A stretch of 64,000 bases of DNA from Mycolicibacterium hassiacum DSM 44199 (lineage in GTDB: Bacteria > Actinomycetota > Actinomycetes > Mycobacteriales > Mycobacteriaceae). Below the pieces are notes generated by a model. The model had not been told where the DNA came from. It did not search any database and saw nothing but the letters and a program-made list of their open reading frames with translations. Position numbers and translations under genes: made by a program. Shown here piece by piece: positions 48,419 through 57,214 of the stretch. Position 1 is the first letter of the stretch. Every line of letters begins with the position of its first letter. The stretch is taken from assembly GCF_900603025.1 (NCBI RefSeq), contig NZ_LR026975.1:4154001-4218000 (forward strand), given 5' to 3'.

Positions 48419-49450
48419 ATGAGGATTCGCGACATGCGTCGATCGCTGCTGGCACTGCTGGCGGCGTTCACCACCGCGGTGGCCCTGCTCGCGCCGGTCG
48501 CCCCGGGTGTTGCCGTCGCCGCGCCGGGTGATCCCGCGACCGCCGCGAGCCTGGTGGAACCGGCGGTGGCCAGGATCGACACCAGGATTCACTACCAGCG
48601 CGCGGTCGGTAACGGCACCGGCATCGTCATCGACCCGAGCGGCCACGTGCTGACCAACTTCCACGTCGTCGGTGGCGCCGACGAGATCACCGTGTCCGTA
48701 CTGGGCCGGTCCTATCCCGCCCAACTGATGGGCTACGACCGCCGCGACGACGTCGCGGTGCTGCAGCTGGTCGGCGCCGTCGACCTGCCCACCGCGCCGA
48801 TCGGTGACTCGTCGCGGCTGGTGCCGGGCGAGCCGGTGGTGGCGCTGGGCAACGCTCGCGGCTCCAACCGGCCGCTGACCCGCGAGGTCGGCACCATCGT
48901 CGGATTCGGCCGTTCGGTGCAGGCCGAGGACACCCTGACCGGTAGCAAGGACGAACTCAACAACCTGATCGAGTTCGCCGCACCGGTGGTCGCCGGCGAC
49001 TCGGGTGGTCCGGTGGTCAACAGCGCCGGCGAGGTCGTCGGAATGACGACGGCCGCGACGGTCAACTTCCTGATGGGCCCGGGCGGCAAGGGCTTCGCTA
49101 TCCCGATCAACGATGCGATGGCCATCGCCAACCAGATCCGCGCGGGGGTCCCGTCGGACACCGTCCACATCGGCCCGCCGGTGCTGCTGGGCGTCGGCGT
49201 GCGCACCGCGCCGCGCCGCGGCCAGGGGGTGGTGGTCGCCGACGTGCTGCCCGGCGGCGCGGCCGAACGCGCCGGACTGCAGCCCGGCGACATCCTGCTG
49301 GAGCTCGACGGCACCCCGCTGGACTCGGCCACCACGCTGACCTACGTGCTGGATCGGCACTATCCGGGTGATGTGGTGGATCTGGTCTGGCTGGACAACA
49401 GCGGCCGCCAGCAGTCCGGCAAGGCCACGCTGGTGCGTCAGCCCCAGTAG
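48419..49450 (+). CDS. HtrA-like secreted serine protease with PDZ domain
   Basis: A 343-residue exported protease. The signal is MRRSLLALLAAFTTAVALLA, cleavage near VAVAAPG. The trypsin-like domain has the catalytic His in LTNFHVVGGAD, Asp in RRDDVAVLQLV, and Ser in VAGDSGGPVVNSAG. One PDZ domain follows from about residue 250 (VVVADVLPGGAAERAGLQPGD, DLVWLDNSGRQ). It would act in envelope protein quality control, with the PDZ domain choosing substrates. The start is ATG 48419. It lies 28 bases after lucA and may be in the same transcript. Confidence 0.9.
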   Translation: MRIRDMRRSLLALLAAFTTAVALLAPVAPGVAVAAPGDPATAASLVEPAVARIDTRIHYQRAVGNGTGIVIDPSGHVLTNFHVVGGADEITVSVLGRSYPAQLMGYDRRDDVAVLQLVGAVDLPTAPIGDSSRLVPGEPVVALGNARGSNRPLTREVGTIVGFGRSVQAEDTLTGSKDELNNLIEFAAPVVAGDSGGPVVNSAGEVVGMTTAATVNFLMGPGGKGFAIPINDAMAIANQIRAGVPSDTVHIGPPVLLGVGVRTAPRRGQGVVVADVLPGGAAERAGLQPGDILLELDGTPLDSATTLTYVLDRHYPGDVVDLVWLDNSGRQQSGKATLVRQPQ

Positions 49451-49453
49451 CGG

Positions 49454-50254
49454 TCAGCGCCCGTCGGCGCTCGCCAGCAGCCGCTCCAGACCACTGATCA
49501 ACAGGTCCAGCTCGAAGGCGAACTGGGTCTCGGCGTCGGCTCTCCGGTCGGCGGCTTCCCGCTCCGGGGTTCCGCCCTGGCCGGGCGCCGCGGCCAGCAC
49601 CCGGCGCAATGCCGGATAGGTGTCGCCGGGGAGTTCGCGCAGCGCCGCCTCGGTCTCGGCCCGGTGGCGGTGCATTCCCGAGTCGGTCTGCCCGATCAGC
49701 GTCTGGGCGGCGGACTGGGCGATGTTGGACGCCGCGGTCAGCCCGTGCCGGGCGGTGTCGGGGTCCAGGCCCGCGGCCAGCAGCGCGTCGAGTACCCGGT
49801 CGGCCAGCGCGAGCGCGGCCGAGGTGCCCAGCCCGCGCACCCGCTGGAAGTCGGTCACCACACCGATGCGCACCAGCCCGTCGCGCAGGGCGACCGCGTA
49901 GGCGCGCAGCACCGCACGCCAGTCGTCGCCCGCGGGCAGCTCGACGCCGCCCAGTTGGCGTTCGAACGAATCGACCACCACCAGCGTCAGCAGACCCTCC
50001 CGATCGCCGACGTAGTAGTGCAGCGCCTTGCGGGTGACCCCGAGCGCGTCGGCCACCGCCTGCATGGTCAGGTCCCGCGGCCCCAGCCCACGGGCGGCAG
50101 CGACGATCTGCTCCCGGCTGATCCGCGGCGGCCGGCCCCGGGCTCGCCGCGCCGGCGCAGACCGCGAACCGGAGCCCGGCTGCCCACCGGTCGGGCCGGG
50201 ACTGTCCGGCCCGGTGGCTACCGGGCCGGAAGCCGTCTGCTCGCGGGAGGTCAC
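49454..50254 (-). CDS. TetR family transcriptional regulator
   Basis: A 266-residue TetR-type regulator. About 38 residues of low-complexity, basic N-terminus (SRSAPARRARGRPPRIS) precede the helix-turn-helix (IVAAARGLGPRDLTMQAVADALGVTRKALHYYVGDREGL, read in pieces: TMQAVADALGVTRKALHYYV). The C-terminal ligand domain is helical and ends ISGLERLLASADGR. The start GTG 50254 has a weak site. It diverges from a DapB-like reductase gene across 86 bases that hold an imperfect inverted repeat, so it probably controls that gene and itself. Confidence 0.85.
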   Translation of the reverse strand: MTSREQTASGPVATGPDSPGPTGGQPGSGSRSAPARRARGRPPRISREQIVAAARGLGPRDLTMQAVADALGVTRKALHYYVGDREGLLTLVVVDSFERQLGGVELPAGDDWRAVLRAYAVALRDGLVRIGVVTDFQRVRGLGTSAALALADRVLDALLAAGLDPDTARHGLTAASNIAQSAAQTLIGQTDSGMHRHRAETEAALRELPGDTYPALRRVLAAAPGQGGTPEREAADRRADAETQFAFELDLLISGLERLLASADGR

Positions 50255-50276
50255 CCGGCCAGCCTAAGCCGCCACC

Positions 50277-50306
50277 GGCGATTTTTCGCCGTTCGGTAAA
50301 AACGCC
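50277..50306. promoter_or_regulatory. TetR-type operator candidate
   Basis: GGCGATTTTT (50277-50286) and TAAAAACGCC (50297-50306) form a near-perfect inverted repeat (8 of 10 pairs) around a 10-base centre, in the intergenic region between tetR and the reductase gene. It lies about 20 bases upstream of a -10 box TATGCT (50329-50334), where a repressor could block RNA polymerase. Confidence 0.5.
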
Positions 50307-50328
50307 TTCACGGGGCGACCCGCCGCCC

Positions 50329-50334
50329 TATGCT
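50329..50334 (+). promoter_or_regulatory. -10 box of a likely leaderless transcript
   Basis: TATGCT (50329-50334) lies 6 bases before GTG 50341. The best -35 match is TTCACG (50307-50312) with a 16-base spacer. Since transcription should start about 7 bases after the -10 box, the mRNA should begin at the GTG. Confidence 0.45.
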
Positions 50335-50340
50335 GAGCAC

Positions 50341-51414
50341 GTGCCAAACACCTATCGGGTCGTGCAGTGGACAACCGGCAACGTCGGCAAGAGCTCGGTC
50401 GAGGCGATCGTGCGCCACCCCAACTACGAGCTGGTCGGCGTGTACGCCTGGTCCAAGGACAAGGTCGGCCGCGACGCCGGAGAACTGGCCGGCATCGAAC
50501 CGCTCGGGATCACCGCCACCGACGACATCGACGCGCTGCTGGCGCTGAAACCGGATGTGGTGGTTTACAACCCGATGTGGATCAACGTCGACGAGCTGGT
50601 CCGCATCCTCGAGGCCGGGGTGAACGTGGTGGCGACCGCGTCGTTCATCACCGGTCACAACCTCGGCGCCGATCGCGACCGCATCGAACAGGCCGCGAAG
50701 CGCGGCGGCGCAACGATCTTCGGCTCCGGGGTGAGCCCCGGTTTCGCCGAGCTGCTGGCCATCGTGTCCGCGACGGCCTGCGACCGGGTGGACAAGATCA
50801 CCATCTCCGAATCCGCCGACACCACGCTCTACGACTCGCCGGACACCGAGCGTCCGGTCGGGTTCGGGACCCCGATCGACGATCCGAACCTGGCGCCGAT
50901 GGCGTCGAAGGGCACCGCGGTGTTCGCCGAGGCGGTGCGGCTGGTGGCCGACTCACTGGGCCTGCAACTCGACGAGATCGTGTGCGAGGCCGAATACGCC
51001 AAGACCACCGAGGATCTCGACCTCGGCTCGTGGCGCATCGACGCCGGCTGCGTGGCCGGGGTGTACGTGAGCTGGCAGGGCCGGATCGGCGGGCGGACGG
51101 TCATCGACCTGAATGTGCGGTGGCGCAAAGGTCAGTCGCTGGAACCGGATTGGCAGCTCGACGGCGACGGCTGGAAGATCACCGTCGAGGGCCGGCCCAC
51201 CATCAACATGCAGGTGGGTTTCCTGCCGCCGCCGGACATGATCGAGAACGCCAAGTCGATCGAGGACTTCTTCGTGCTCGGCCACATCATGACCGCGATG
51301 CCGCCGATCCACGCGATTCCGGCCGTGGTGGCCGCACCACCGGGCATCGCGACCTACAACGACCTGCCGCTGCCGCAGGCGCGTGGTGTGGTGCCGGTGC
51401 AGCAGAACGCCTGA
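50341..51414 (+). CDS. DapB-like NAD(P)-dependent reductase
   Basis: A 357-residue Rossmann-fold protein of the dihydrodipicolinate-reductase superfamily. The nucleotide loop is VVQWTTGNVGKSSVEAIV, with FITGHNLGADRDRIEQAA in the central part and ISESADTTLYDSP near the active site. It is unlike a canonical DapB in length (about 240) and in the C-terminal extension. Related mycobacterial proteins have been called amine dehydrogenases, but the substrate is unknown. It is divergent from a TetR regulator and likely leaderless (-10 box 6 bases before GTG 50341). Its C-terminus stops two bases before a convergent gene. Confidence 0.75.
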   Translation: MPNTYRVVQWTTGNVGKSSVEAIVRHPNYELVGVYAWSKDKVGRDAGELAGIEPLGITATDDIDALLALKPDVVVYNPMWINVDELVRILEAGVNVVATASFITGHNLGADRDRIEQAAKRGGATIFGSGVSPGFAELLAIVSATACDRVDKITISESADTTLYDSPDTERPVGFGTPIDDPNLAPMASKGTAVFAEAVRLVADSLGLQLDEIVCEAEYAKTTEDLDLGSWRIDAGCVAGVYVSWQGRIGGRTVIDLNVRWRKGQSLEPDWQLDGDGWKITVEGRPTINMQVGFLPPPDMIENAKSIEDFFVLGHIMTAMPPIHAIPAVVAAPPGIATYNDLPLPQARGVVPVQQNA

Positions 51415-51415
51415 C

Positions 51416-51871
51416 TCAGCCCGCCACACGCACCACGTTGGCGCTCAGCGTCGCGTCGGGCGGTCCTTCCACGACGACGTTGCTGAGGATCTGGGCCTGC
51501 TCGTTGTGCACGGTGAACTCGCCGGGCTGCGGTTCGTTCCCACCGACGACTTCGTAGAACACCGTGAACGGGGTCTCCGGCAGCGGGTGCAACCCGAGAT
51601 ATCGCGGCTCGATGTTGTAGGTGTAGCGGCAGCCGCCGCCCGGTTCGCAGGCCTGGTCGGTGACCACCACCTTGATCACGAACTCGTCCGCGGTGGGCAC
51701 CCGGGCCTGCGGCAGCGCCGGCGGGCGCGGGGCCTCGGTGTGCTGCGCGCTCGGCACCTGCACGTCGCCGAAGACCATCACCGCCGCGATGCCGATACCA
51801 CTGACCACGATCGCGATCAACGCCAGCGCGGCCAGCAACCGCCGCAGACCCGTCGAAATCCGCATGGACAT
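51416..51871 (-). CDS. Small membrane-anchored protein, MmpS-like architecture
   Basis: A 151-residue protein with one N-terminal membrane segment (RLLAALALIAIVVSGIGIAAV) and an extracytoplasmic beta-rich domain (residues about 60-150). The domain holds an isolated Cys pair in DQACEPGGGCRYTY and ends LSANVVRVAG. The layout resembles MmpS proteins but the sequence pattern does not clearly match; no MmpL partner is nearby. The start is ATG 51871 (ATG 51865 also possible). It lies between two DapB-like reductase genes, convergent with the first. Confidence 0.6.
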   Translation of the reverse strand: MSMRISTGLRRLLAALALIAIVVSGIGIAAVMVFGDVQVPSAQHTEAPRPPALPQARVPTADEFVIKVVVTDQACEPGGGCRYTYNIEPRYLGLHPLPETPFTVFYEVVGGNEPQPGEFTVHNEQAQILSNVVVEGPPDATLSANVVRVAG

Positions 51872-51941
51872 ACTCAACCGTGTGCGTCGGTGCCCCGCCG
51901 GGATTTCGCTCCGGCCGAATGCCGGCGCGCCGCGCCGGGGG

Positions 51942-53024
51942 TCAGGACCGCGCCGCGGTGCGCGCCTGCCGGGTGACCACCGACCGGCCGACCACCGGCT
52001 CCAGCAATCCCGGCGGCGCCTGCACGACGTGCGGGATGGCGTTGACGATCGACTGGCCGGTGAACGCCAGCGACGGGTTCGCCCGTTCGCCCGGTCCCGG
52101 GTCGAACGCGAAGTGCACCCGCATGCCCGGCCGGCCCTCGATGCGGTGCACCATTCCGGCGCCGCCCTCGGGTTCGGGCCAACTCTGCGGCCACGGCGTG
52201 CTCGACACGGTCGCGAAGTACTGGATCGCCACCACCGGCTCACCGCCGACCACGCCGGCCAACCGCCAACGGTGCCCGCAGATCGTGCCGGCCGGGATCG
52301 GGCCGAGTCGGGTGGTCAGTTCGTCGGGCGCCAGCAACGTCTCCCAGTCCAGTTCGACCGAGTCGAGCTCGATGCCCAGCACGTCGGCGATGAACCGCAC
52401 CACCGCTTCCCAGTCGTGGCGCACCTTGCCCGACGCGATGCGGGCCGGAACGTGGCCGTCGGGTTTGCCGAACCCCATCGACTCGTGCAGCACGTCCCAG
52501 ATCGGATACGCCAGGTCCAGGTTGAGCGCGTACTCGTCGATGCGGTAGCTGTCGATCTGCCCGGCGCCCGCGAGTATGGCGACCGGCAGGTTCAGGCTGA
52601 CGATACCCGGCTCGCAGCCGGAGGCGTAGAACGTCGATCCGCCTTCGCGGCAGGCCGATTCGAGAAGTTCACGCCACTTCTCGGGTGCCGAGCGCGGATA
52701 GACCATCGGGATGGTCGAGATGGTCACCACGTTGATGCCGTGTCGCAGCAGCCGGGCGATCTCCTGGTAGGCCTGCTCCTCGCGGCCGACGGCGGTCGAG
52801 CAGTACGAGAAGCAGTCCGGCCGCTGCTCGAGCACGGCGTCGAAATCGCTGTGGGCCAGCACGCCGGTGTCGGGGCGACCGCAGAAGCTGCCGGCGTCCC
52901 GGCCGACCTTGTCCGGTGTCGAGGTGAGCAGGCCGACCAGCTCGAGCTGCGGATCGTCGATCAGACCGCGCAGCGCCTCGCGGCCGGTGATCCCGGTTCC
53001 GGCGTGTACCACGGTGTAGGCCAT
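51942..53024 (-). CDS. DapB-like NAD(P)-dependent reductase, second paralogue
   Basis: A 360-residue protein of the same superfamily as the gene at 50341. The Rossmann loop is TVVHAGTGITGREALRGLI, and YPRSAPEKWRELLESACREGG and FYASGCEPGIVSLNLP lie in the centre. Both are much longer than lysine-pathway DapB. It diverges from a cytochrome P450, so it may act with the P450 in one route. The residues differ at many sites from the first paralogue, so they probably have different substrates. Confidence 0.75.
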   Translation of the reverse strand: MAYTVVHAGTGITGREALRGLIDDPQLELVGLLTSTPDKVGRDAGSFCGRPDTGVLAHSDFDAVLEQRPDCFSYCSTAVGREEQAYQEIARLLRHGINVVTISTIPMVYPRSAPEKWRELLESACREGGSTFYASGCEPGIVSLNLPVAILAGAGQIDSYRIDEYALNLDLAYPIWDVLHESMGFGKPDGHVPARIASGKVRHDWEAVVRFIADVLGIELDSVELDWETLLAPDELTTRLGPIPAGTICGHRWRLAGVVGGEPVVAIQYFATVSSTPWPQSWPEPEGGAGMVHRIEGRPGMRVHFAFDPGPGERANPSLAFTGQSIVNAIPHVVQAPPGLLEPVVGRSVVTRQARTAARS

Positions 53025-53108
53025 CCGCCCTCCCTCCGACCCGCCCCCCCGACAGGTCCGCGTTGCTGCAGGACGGTTGAAAACCTACATTCTCGATGTC
53101 GGTAACGT

Positions 53109-53125
53109 CTACTCTCAGTCAGTAG
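53109..53125. promoter_or_regulatory. Short inverted repeat in the P450/reductase divergent region
   Basis: CTACT (53109-53113) and AGTAG (53121-53125) are separated by 7 bases in the 128-base region between the divergent starts at 53024 and 53153. It may be a regulator site. The rest of the region holds TACATT (53090-53095) as a weak -10 candidate and little else. Confidence 0.3.
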
Positions 53126-53152
53126 GACCACGACCAGGGCAGGTGACACCCG

Positions 53153-54370
53153 ATGTCGAGCGCGCCAACCGCTGCGAAACACATTGATTTCGATCCATTC
53201 TCGGACGAGTACTTCACCAACCCGTTCGAGATCTACCGACAGCTGCGCGACCACGCCCCGGTCTATTTCAGCGAGAAGTACAACTTCTGGGCGCTGTCGC
53301 GGTACGCCGACGTCGCGCCCTCGATGAAGGATCACCAGCGGTTCTCGTCGGCCAAGGGGGTCACCCTCGACCACTTCATCGACCCCGATGCGTTGATCCC
53401 CGAGGGCGTCATCATCATGATGGACCCGCCCCAGCACACCCGGATGCGGTCGCTGGTGAACAAGGTCTTCACCCCACGCGCGATCGCCCAGCTGGAACCG
53501 ATGGTCCGCGAAATCATCACCGGCTTCGCAGCGCAGGTCGACCCGCGGTCGTTCGACGCGGTCGAGGAGTTCTCGGCCCTGTTCCCGGTCGAGGTCATCA
53601 CGACGATGCTCGGCGTTCCGCCCGGCGAACGCCAGCAGATCCGGCACTGGGTGGACGCGCTGCTGGAACGCGAACCCAACACCGGCTACAGCACCCCGGC
53701 GAGCCGCCAGGCCGCGGTCGACATGTGGCATTACTACCACGAGCTGGTCCAGTGGAAGCGGGCACACCCGGGCGACGACATGATCTCCCGGCTGACCGAG
53801 GTCGAGGTGCAGCGCGACGACGGCACCGTCACCCGGCTCAGCGATTTCGAGATCTCGGCGTTCGCGTCGATGCTCGGCGGGGCCGGCGCCGAGACGGTGG
53901 CCAAGCTGATCGGCAGCGGCGTGGTGCTGTTCGCCAAACATCCGGAGCAGTGGCAGTTGCTGCGCAACGACCGCAGCCTGCTGCCGGCCGCATTCGAGGA
54001 ACTGCTGCGCTACGAAGGCCCGTCGCAGTACAACATCCGTTGGAGCACAGTCGATGTCGAGTTCCACGGGGTGACCATCCCCAAGGACAGCGCGGTGATG
54101 ATGATCAACGGGTCGGCCACCCGCGACGAGCGGGCCTTCGAGGACCCGGACCGTTTCGACATCACCCGCAAGCCCAAAGGGCACAACCTGGGCTTCGGCT
54201 ACGGCATCCACAGCTGCCTGGGGGCCGCGCTGGCCCGGCTGGAGGGCCGGATCGCGCTGGATGTGCTGTGCGACATGATCCCCGATTACGAGGTCGACAC
54301 CGACGGGCTGGAGCGGGTCAAGTTGCCGAATGTGTTCGGCTGGAAGAGCGTTCCGGTGCGGGCCCGCTGA
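53153..54370 (+). CDS. Cytochrome P450
   Basis: A 405-residue bacterial class I P450 that hydroxylates an unknown hydrophobic substrate using electrons from a ferredoxin. The I-helix oxygen-activating motif is GGAGAETVAKLI, the ExxR pair is in FEELLRYEGPSQ and the haem-Cys loop is GFGYGIHSCLGAALARLE (FGxGxHxCxG). N-terminal PFSDEYFTNPFEIYRQLRDH is typical. The ATG 53153 is preceded by AGGTGAC. No ferredoxin gene is adjacent. It is divergent from a DapB-like reductase and convergent with the LigD-type polymerase gene. Confidence 0.93.
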   Translation: MSSAPTAAKHIDFDPFSDEYFTNPFEIYRQLRDHAPVYFSEKYNFWALSRYADVAPSMKDHQRFSSAKGVTLDHFIDPDALIPEGVIIMMDPPQHTRMRSLVNKVFTPRAIAQLEPMVREIITGFAAQVDPRSFDAVEEFSALFPVEVITTMLGVPPGERQQIRHWVDALLEREPNTGYSTPASRQAAVDMWHYYHELVQWKRAHPGDDMISRLTEVEVQRDDGTVTRLSDFEISAFASMLGGAGAETVAKLIGSGVVLFAKHPEQWQLLRNDRSLLPAAFEELLRYEGPSQYNIRWSTVDVEFHGVTIPKDSAVMMINGSATRDERAFEDPDRFDITRKPKGHNLGFGYGIHSCLGAALARLEGRIALDVLCDMIPDYEVDTDGLERVKLPNVFGWKSVPVRAR

Positions 54371-54376
54371 CTCGGC

Positions 54377-55426
54377 TCATTTCCTGATCGGGTTGCCGTG
54401 CTCGTCCCAGTTGGCGGCGACCTTCTTGCTCGGCTGCACCCGCGGCGGTTCGCCCGGCATCTTCGGATAGTTCGGCGGGTACGGCAGGTCGCCGAGCCCG
54501 CGCTCCTCGTCGGCCTCGACCATCTCGAGCAGTTTCGTCAGCGACTGCGGGTTGTCGTCGATGCCGGCCCACGGATCGGGGCGGGCGGCCACGAAGTCGG
54601 GCACGGTGGCCATGGTGAAGTCGTCCGGGTCGGCGTCGGCCAGCTCGGTCCAGGTCAGCGGCGTCGACACGGTCGCGATCGGGGTCTTGCGCACCGAGTA
54701 CGGCGAGGCGAACGTGCGGTCGCGGGCGTTCTGGTTGTAGTCGATGAAGATCCGTTTGCCGCGTTCCTCCTTCCACCACGAGGTGGTCACCGCGTCGGGG
54801 GCGCGGCGCTCCACCTCCCGCGCCAGCGCGATACCGGCCCGGCGCACCGCGATGAAATCCCACTCGGTGCTGATCCGCAGGAACACGTGAATGCCGCGCC
54901 CGCCGGAGGTTTTCGGGTATCCGACCAGCCCCAGTTCGTCGAGCAATGGTTTGAGCACGTCGATCGCGACCGACCGGGCCTCGGCGAAGCCGGTGCCGGG
55001 CTGCGGGTCCAGGTCGATGCGCAACTCGTCGGGGTGTTCGGTGTCGGGGCAACGCACCTGCCACGGGTGCAGGGTGACCGAGCCCATCTGCGCCGCCCAG
55101 ATGACCGCGGCCGGGTGGGTGATCTTCAGCGCGTCGGCGGTGCGCCCGGACGGAAAGGTCACCGTACACGTCTGCAGGTAGTCGGGGTGCTTGGCCGGCA
55201 CCCGCTTCTGGTAGATCTCCTCACCCTCGATGCCGTCCGGGAAGCGCTGCAGGTGCACGGGGCGGTCGCGCAGCAGCGCCACCATCCGGTCGGCGACGGC
55301 GAGGTAGTAGTCGATCATCGCGCCCTTGGTGCCGTCGCGGCCGAGCTTCGGGAAATACACCTTGTCCCGGTTGGTCACCCGCACCTTGATTCCGTCGACG
55401 TCGATTTCTGTTGCACGGGTGGGCAT
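54377..55426 (-). CDS. LigD-like DNA polymerase/primase (PolD1 type)
   Basis: A 349-residue stand-alone version of the LigD polymerase domain, which adds nucleotides at broken ends or gaps. The catalytic acidic pair is in LRIDLDPQPGTGF, with VTNRDKVYFPKLG at the start, KVPAKHP-like KRVPAKHPDYLQT, HVFLRISTEWDF and WWKEERGKRIFIDYNQN. The ligase and phosphoesterase domains of LigD are missing. It begins one base after the ligC stop (ATG 55426), matching Rv3730c and mycobacterial PolD1 next to LigC1. Both should be made from one transcript. Confidence 0.9.
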   Translation of the reverse strand: MPTRATEIDVDGIKVRVTNRDKVYFPKLGRDGTKGAMIDYYLAVADRMVALLRDRPVHLQRFPDGIEGEEIYQKRVPAKHPDYLQTCTVTFPSGRTADALKITHPAAVIWAAQMGSVTLHPWQVRCPDTEHPDELRIDLDPQPGTGFAEARSVAIDVLKPLLDELGLVGYPKTSGGRGIHVFLRISTEWDFIAVRRAGIALAREVERRAPDAVTTSWWKEERGKRIFIDYNQNARDRTFASPYSVRKTPIATVSTPLTWTELADADPDDFTMATVPDFVAARPDPWAGIDDNPQSLTKLLEMVEADEERGLGDLPYPPNYPKMPGEPPRVQPSKKVAANWDEHGNPIRK

Positions 55427-55427
55427 T

Positions 55428-56480
55428 TCAGGACTCCAGCACGTCGCGCAGGTCGTAGTGCAGCGGGACGTCGAGTTGGTCGAAGGTGCAGCTGCTCGGC
55501 TCGCGGTCGGGTCGCCAGCGCACGAACCGGACCGCGTGGCGGAACCGCTGGGCGCCGCGGTTGCCCTCCATCTGGTCGTAGGTCACCTGGCAGACCCGCT
55601 CCGGACGGATCGGGATCCAGCGCTTGTCGGCCGCGGAGTTCCACCGGCTGGGCTCGCCGTCGAGCACCGTGTCGCCGATGCGCAGCGGTTCCAGCTCGGC
55701 CAGTAGTTTCTTGCGGTCCTTGACCGTGAACGACGCCGCGCCCCCGACCATGTGCAGTTCGTCGCCGCGATAGAGGCCGAGCAGGATCGAGCCGACGCCC
55801 TCGCCGCTCTTGTGGATGCGGTACCCGATCGCCACGCAGTCCGCGTCGCGCACGTGTTTGACCTTCACCATCTCCCGCTTGCCGGGCAGATAGGGGCCGT
55901 CGAGCCGTTTGGCGATCACCCCGTCGAGGCCGGCGCCTTCGAAGGTGTCGAGCCACTGCGCGCCCAGCACGGGGTCGGTGGTGGCGCGGGTGACGTGGCA
56001 CCACTGCTTCTCGTCCACCGCGTCGACGAGCGCTCGGCGCCGCACGGTGAACGGTTCGCTCATCAGCGCGGTGTCGCCGACGGCCAGCGCGTCGAACCCG
56101 ATGAAGTGCGCGGGCGTCTGGTCGGCGAGCAGTTTGATCCGGCTGGCGGCCGGGTGGATGCGCTGGCTCAGCGACTCCCAGTCCAGCCGGGTGCGGCCGT
56201 CGATCTCGCGGGGCACCACGATCTCGCCGTCGAGCACGCACCGGGGCGCCAGTTCCTCCCGCACCGCCTCGACGACCTCGGGGAAGTAGCGGCCCAGGTC
56301 GCGGCCGTTGCGGGACACCAGGACCACCTCGTCACGGTCGCGGAACACCAGGGCCCGGAACCCGTCCCATTTCGGTTCGTAGGACCAGGTGTCCTCGTCG
56401 GTCGGGACGGCGGTCTGCGCCTTGGCCAGCATCGGCTCCAGCGGCGGCAGCACGGGAAGGTCCACAGGCTCCATACTCAC
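55428..56480 (-). CDS. ligC: ATP-dependent DNA ligase LigC (LigC1 type)
   Basis: A 350-residue ATP-dependent ligase. The nucleotide-accepting Lys lies in the KxDG motif EPKWDGFRALVF; LDGEIVVPRE, FIGFDALAVGD, GLDGVIAKRLDG and KVKHVRDADCVAIGY follow as motifs III-V, and the C-terminal OB domain includes LLGLYRGDELHMVG and the closing RPDREPSSCTFDQL. LigC proteins are backup end-joining or gap-sealing ligases. GTG 56480 or ATG 56474 may start it. It is paired with the PolD-like gene; a second LigC homologue lies 1.7 kb away at 58185. Confidence 0.92.
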   Translation of the reverse strand: MSMEPVDLPVLPPLEPMLAKAQTAVPTDEDTWSYEPKWDGFRALVFRDRDEVVLVSRNGRDLGRYFPEVVEAVREELAPRCVLDGEIVVPREIDGRTRLDWESLSQRIHPAASRIKLLADQTPAHFIGFDALAVGDTALMSEPFTVRRRALVDAVDEKQWCHVTRATTDPVLGAQWLDTFEGAGLDGVIAKRLDGPYLPGKREMVKVKHVRDADCVAIGYRIHKSGEGVGSILLGLYRGDELHMVGGAASFTVKDRKKLLAELEPLRIGDTVLDGEPSRWNSAADKRWIPIRPERVCQVTYDQMEGNRGAQRFRHAVRFVRWRPDREPSSCTFDQLDVPLHYDLRDVLES

Positions 56481-56504
56481 CTAGACCGGCCGCGGGGGCC
56501 AGGA

Positions 56505-57137
56505 TCATCGCCCGGGTTCCAACAGTGCGGCGGACAGGGTGTCGGTGAGCCAGCTGCGGTAACGCCCGGCCGACCACTGCCGCTCCACCACCAGCAACCG
56601 GTAGACCTCCGGCGACAGCAGCGTGTAGACGATGTCGACCGCGTCGCGTTGACGCAGGTCCGCCCGCAGCGCGTCGCGCCGGGCCAGGGCGCGCGCGAGT
56701 TGGCCCTGGCCGGCGCGGCGCTGGTTGTTGAGCCCGTCGAGCAGTCCGGCGGCGTCGGGGTCGGAGCTCGCGGCGCCGACCAGGATCCGGTACACCGGCG
56801 CGGTCCGCGCGTTGACCTCCGCGGCGACCGCCACGAACGCGGCGATCTGCTGTCGGGGATCCTGCTCGGCCAGCGCCGCCTGCACCCGGGGCCGGTCGGG
56901 CAGCGCCACGGGCTGGTCGTCGCCGGCGATCGACACGTCGAGGATCGCCTTGAGGATTCCGCGTTTCGACGAGAACAGCCGGTAGACCGTGGCCGGCGGG
57001 ACATCCGAGGCGGCGCTGATGGCCTCGATCGTCGTGGCCCCGTAGCCGCGTTCCAAGAACAACGTTCGTGCGGCGTCGATCACCGCGGCTCGCGCCAGGC
57101 GGGTTCTGGCCTGACCAGCGGGCTTGGCAGCGCTCAC
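56505..57137 (-). CDS. TetR family transcriptional regulator
   Basis: A 210-residue TetR-type repressor. The DNA-binding domain is AARTLFLERGYGATTIEAIS with SDVPPATVYRLFSSKRGILKAIL (in parts). The C-terminal domain is helical and starts near DRPRVQAALAEQD. The start is GTG 57137. It diverges from a VOC-domain gene across 77 bases that hold a clean TetR-type palindrome, so it is likely autoregulated and controls the neighbour. It also lies between the two ligase genes, but nothing shows it controls them. Confidence 0.88.
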   Translation of the reverse strand: MSAAKPAGQARTRLARAAVIDAARTLFLERGYGATTIEAISAASDVPPATVYRLFSSKRGILKAILDVSIAGDDQPVALPDRPRVQAALAEQDPRQQIAAFVAVAAEVNARTAPVYRILVGAASSDPDAAGLLDGLNNQRRAGQGQLARALARRDALRADLRQRDAVDIVYTLLSPEVYRLLVVERQWSAGRYRSWLTDTLSAALLEPGR

Positions 57138-57161
57138 GCGATGAGTCTATAACTCTTAAAT

Positions 57162-57178
57162 TGAGAGTGTTACTCTCA
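57162..57178. promoter_or_regulatory. TetR operator, 17-bp palindrome
   Basis: TGAGAGTGTTACTCTCA is a perfect 7-bp inverted repeat with a 3-base centre. A further half-site ACTCT lies at 57152-57156, giving ACTCT-n7-AGAGT overlapping the main palindrome. It sits between tetR (starting at 57137) and the VOC gene (57215), right where it would block both promoters. Confidence 0.7.
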
Positions 57179-57214
57179 TTTCGAGATCACCCTCCCCTCG
57201 CTGAAAGGACGGCC

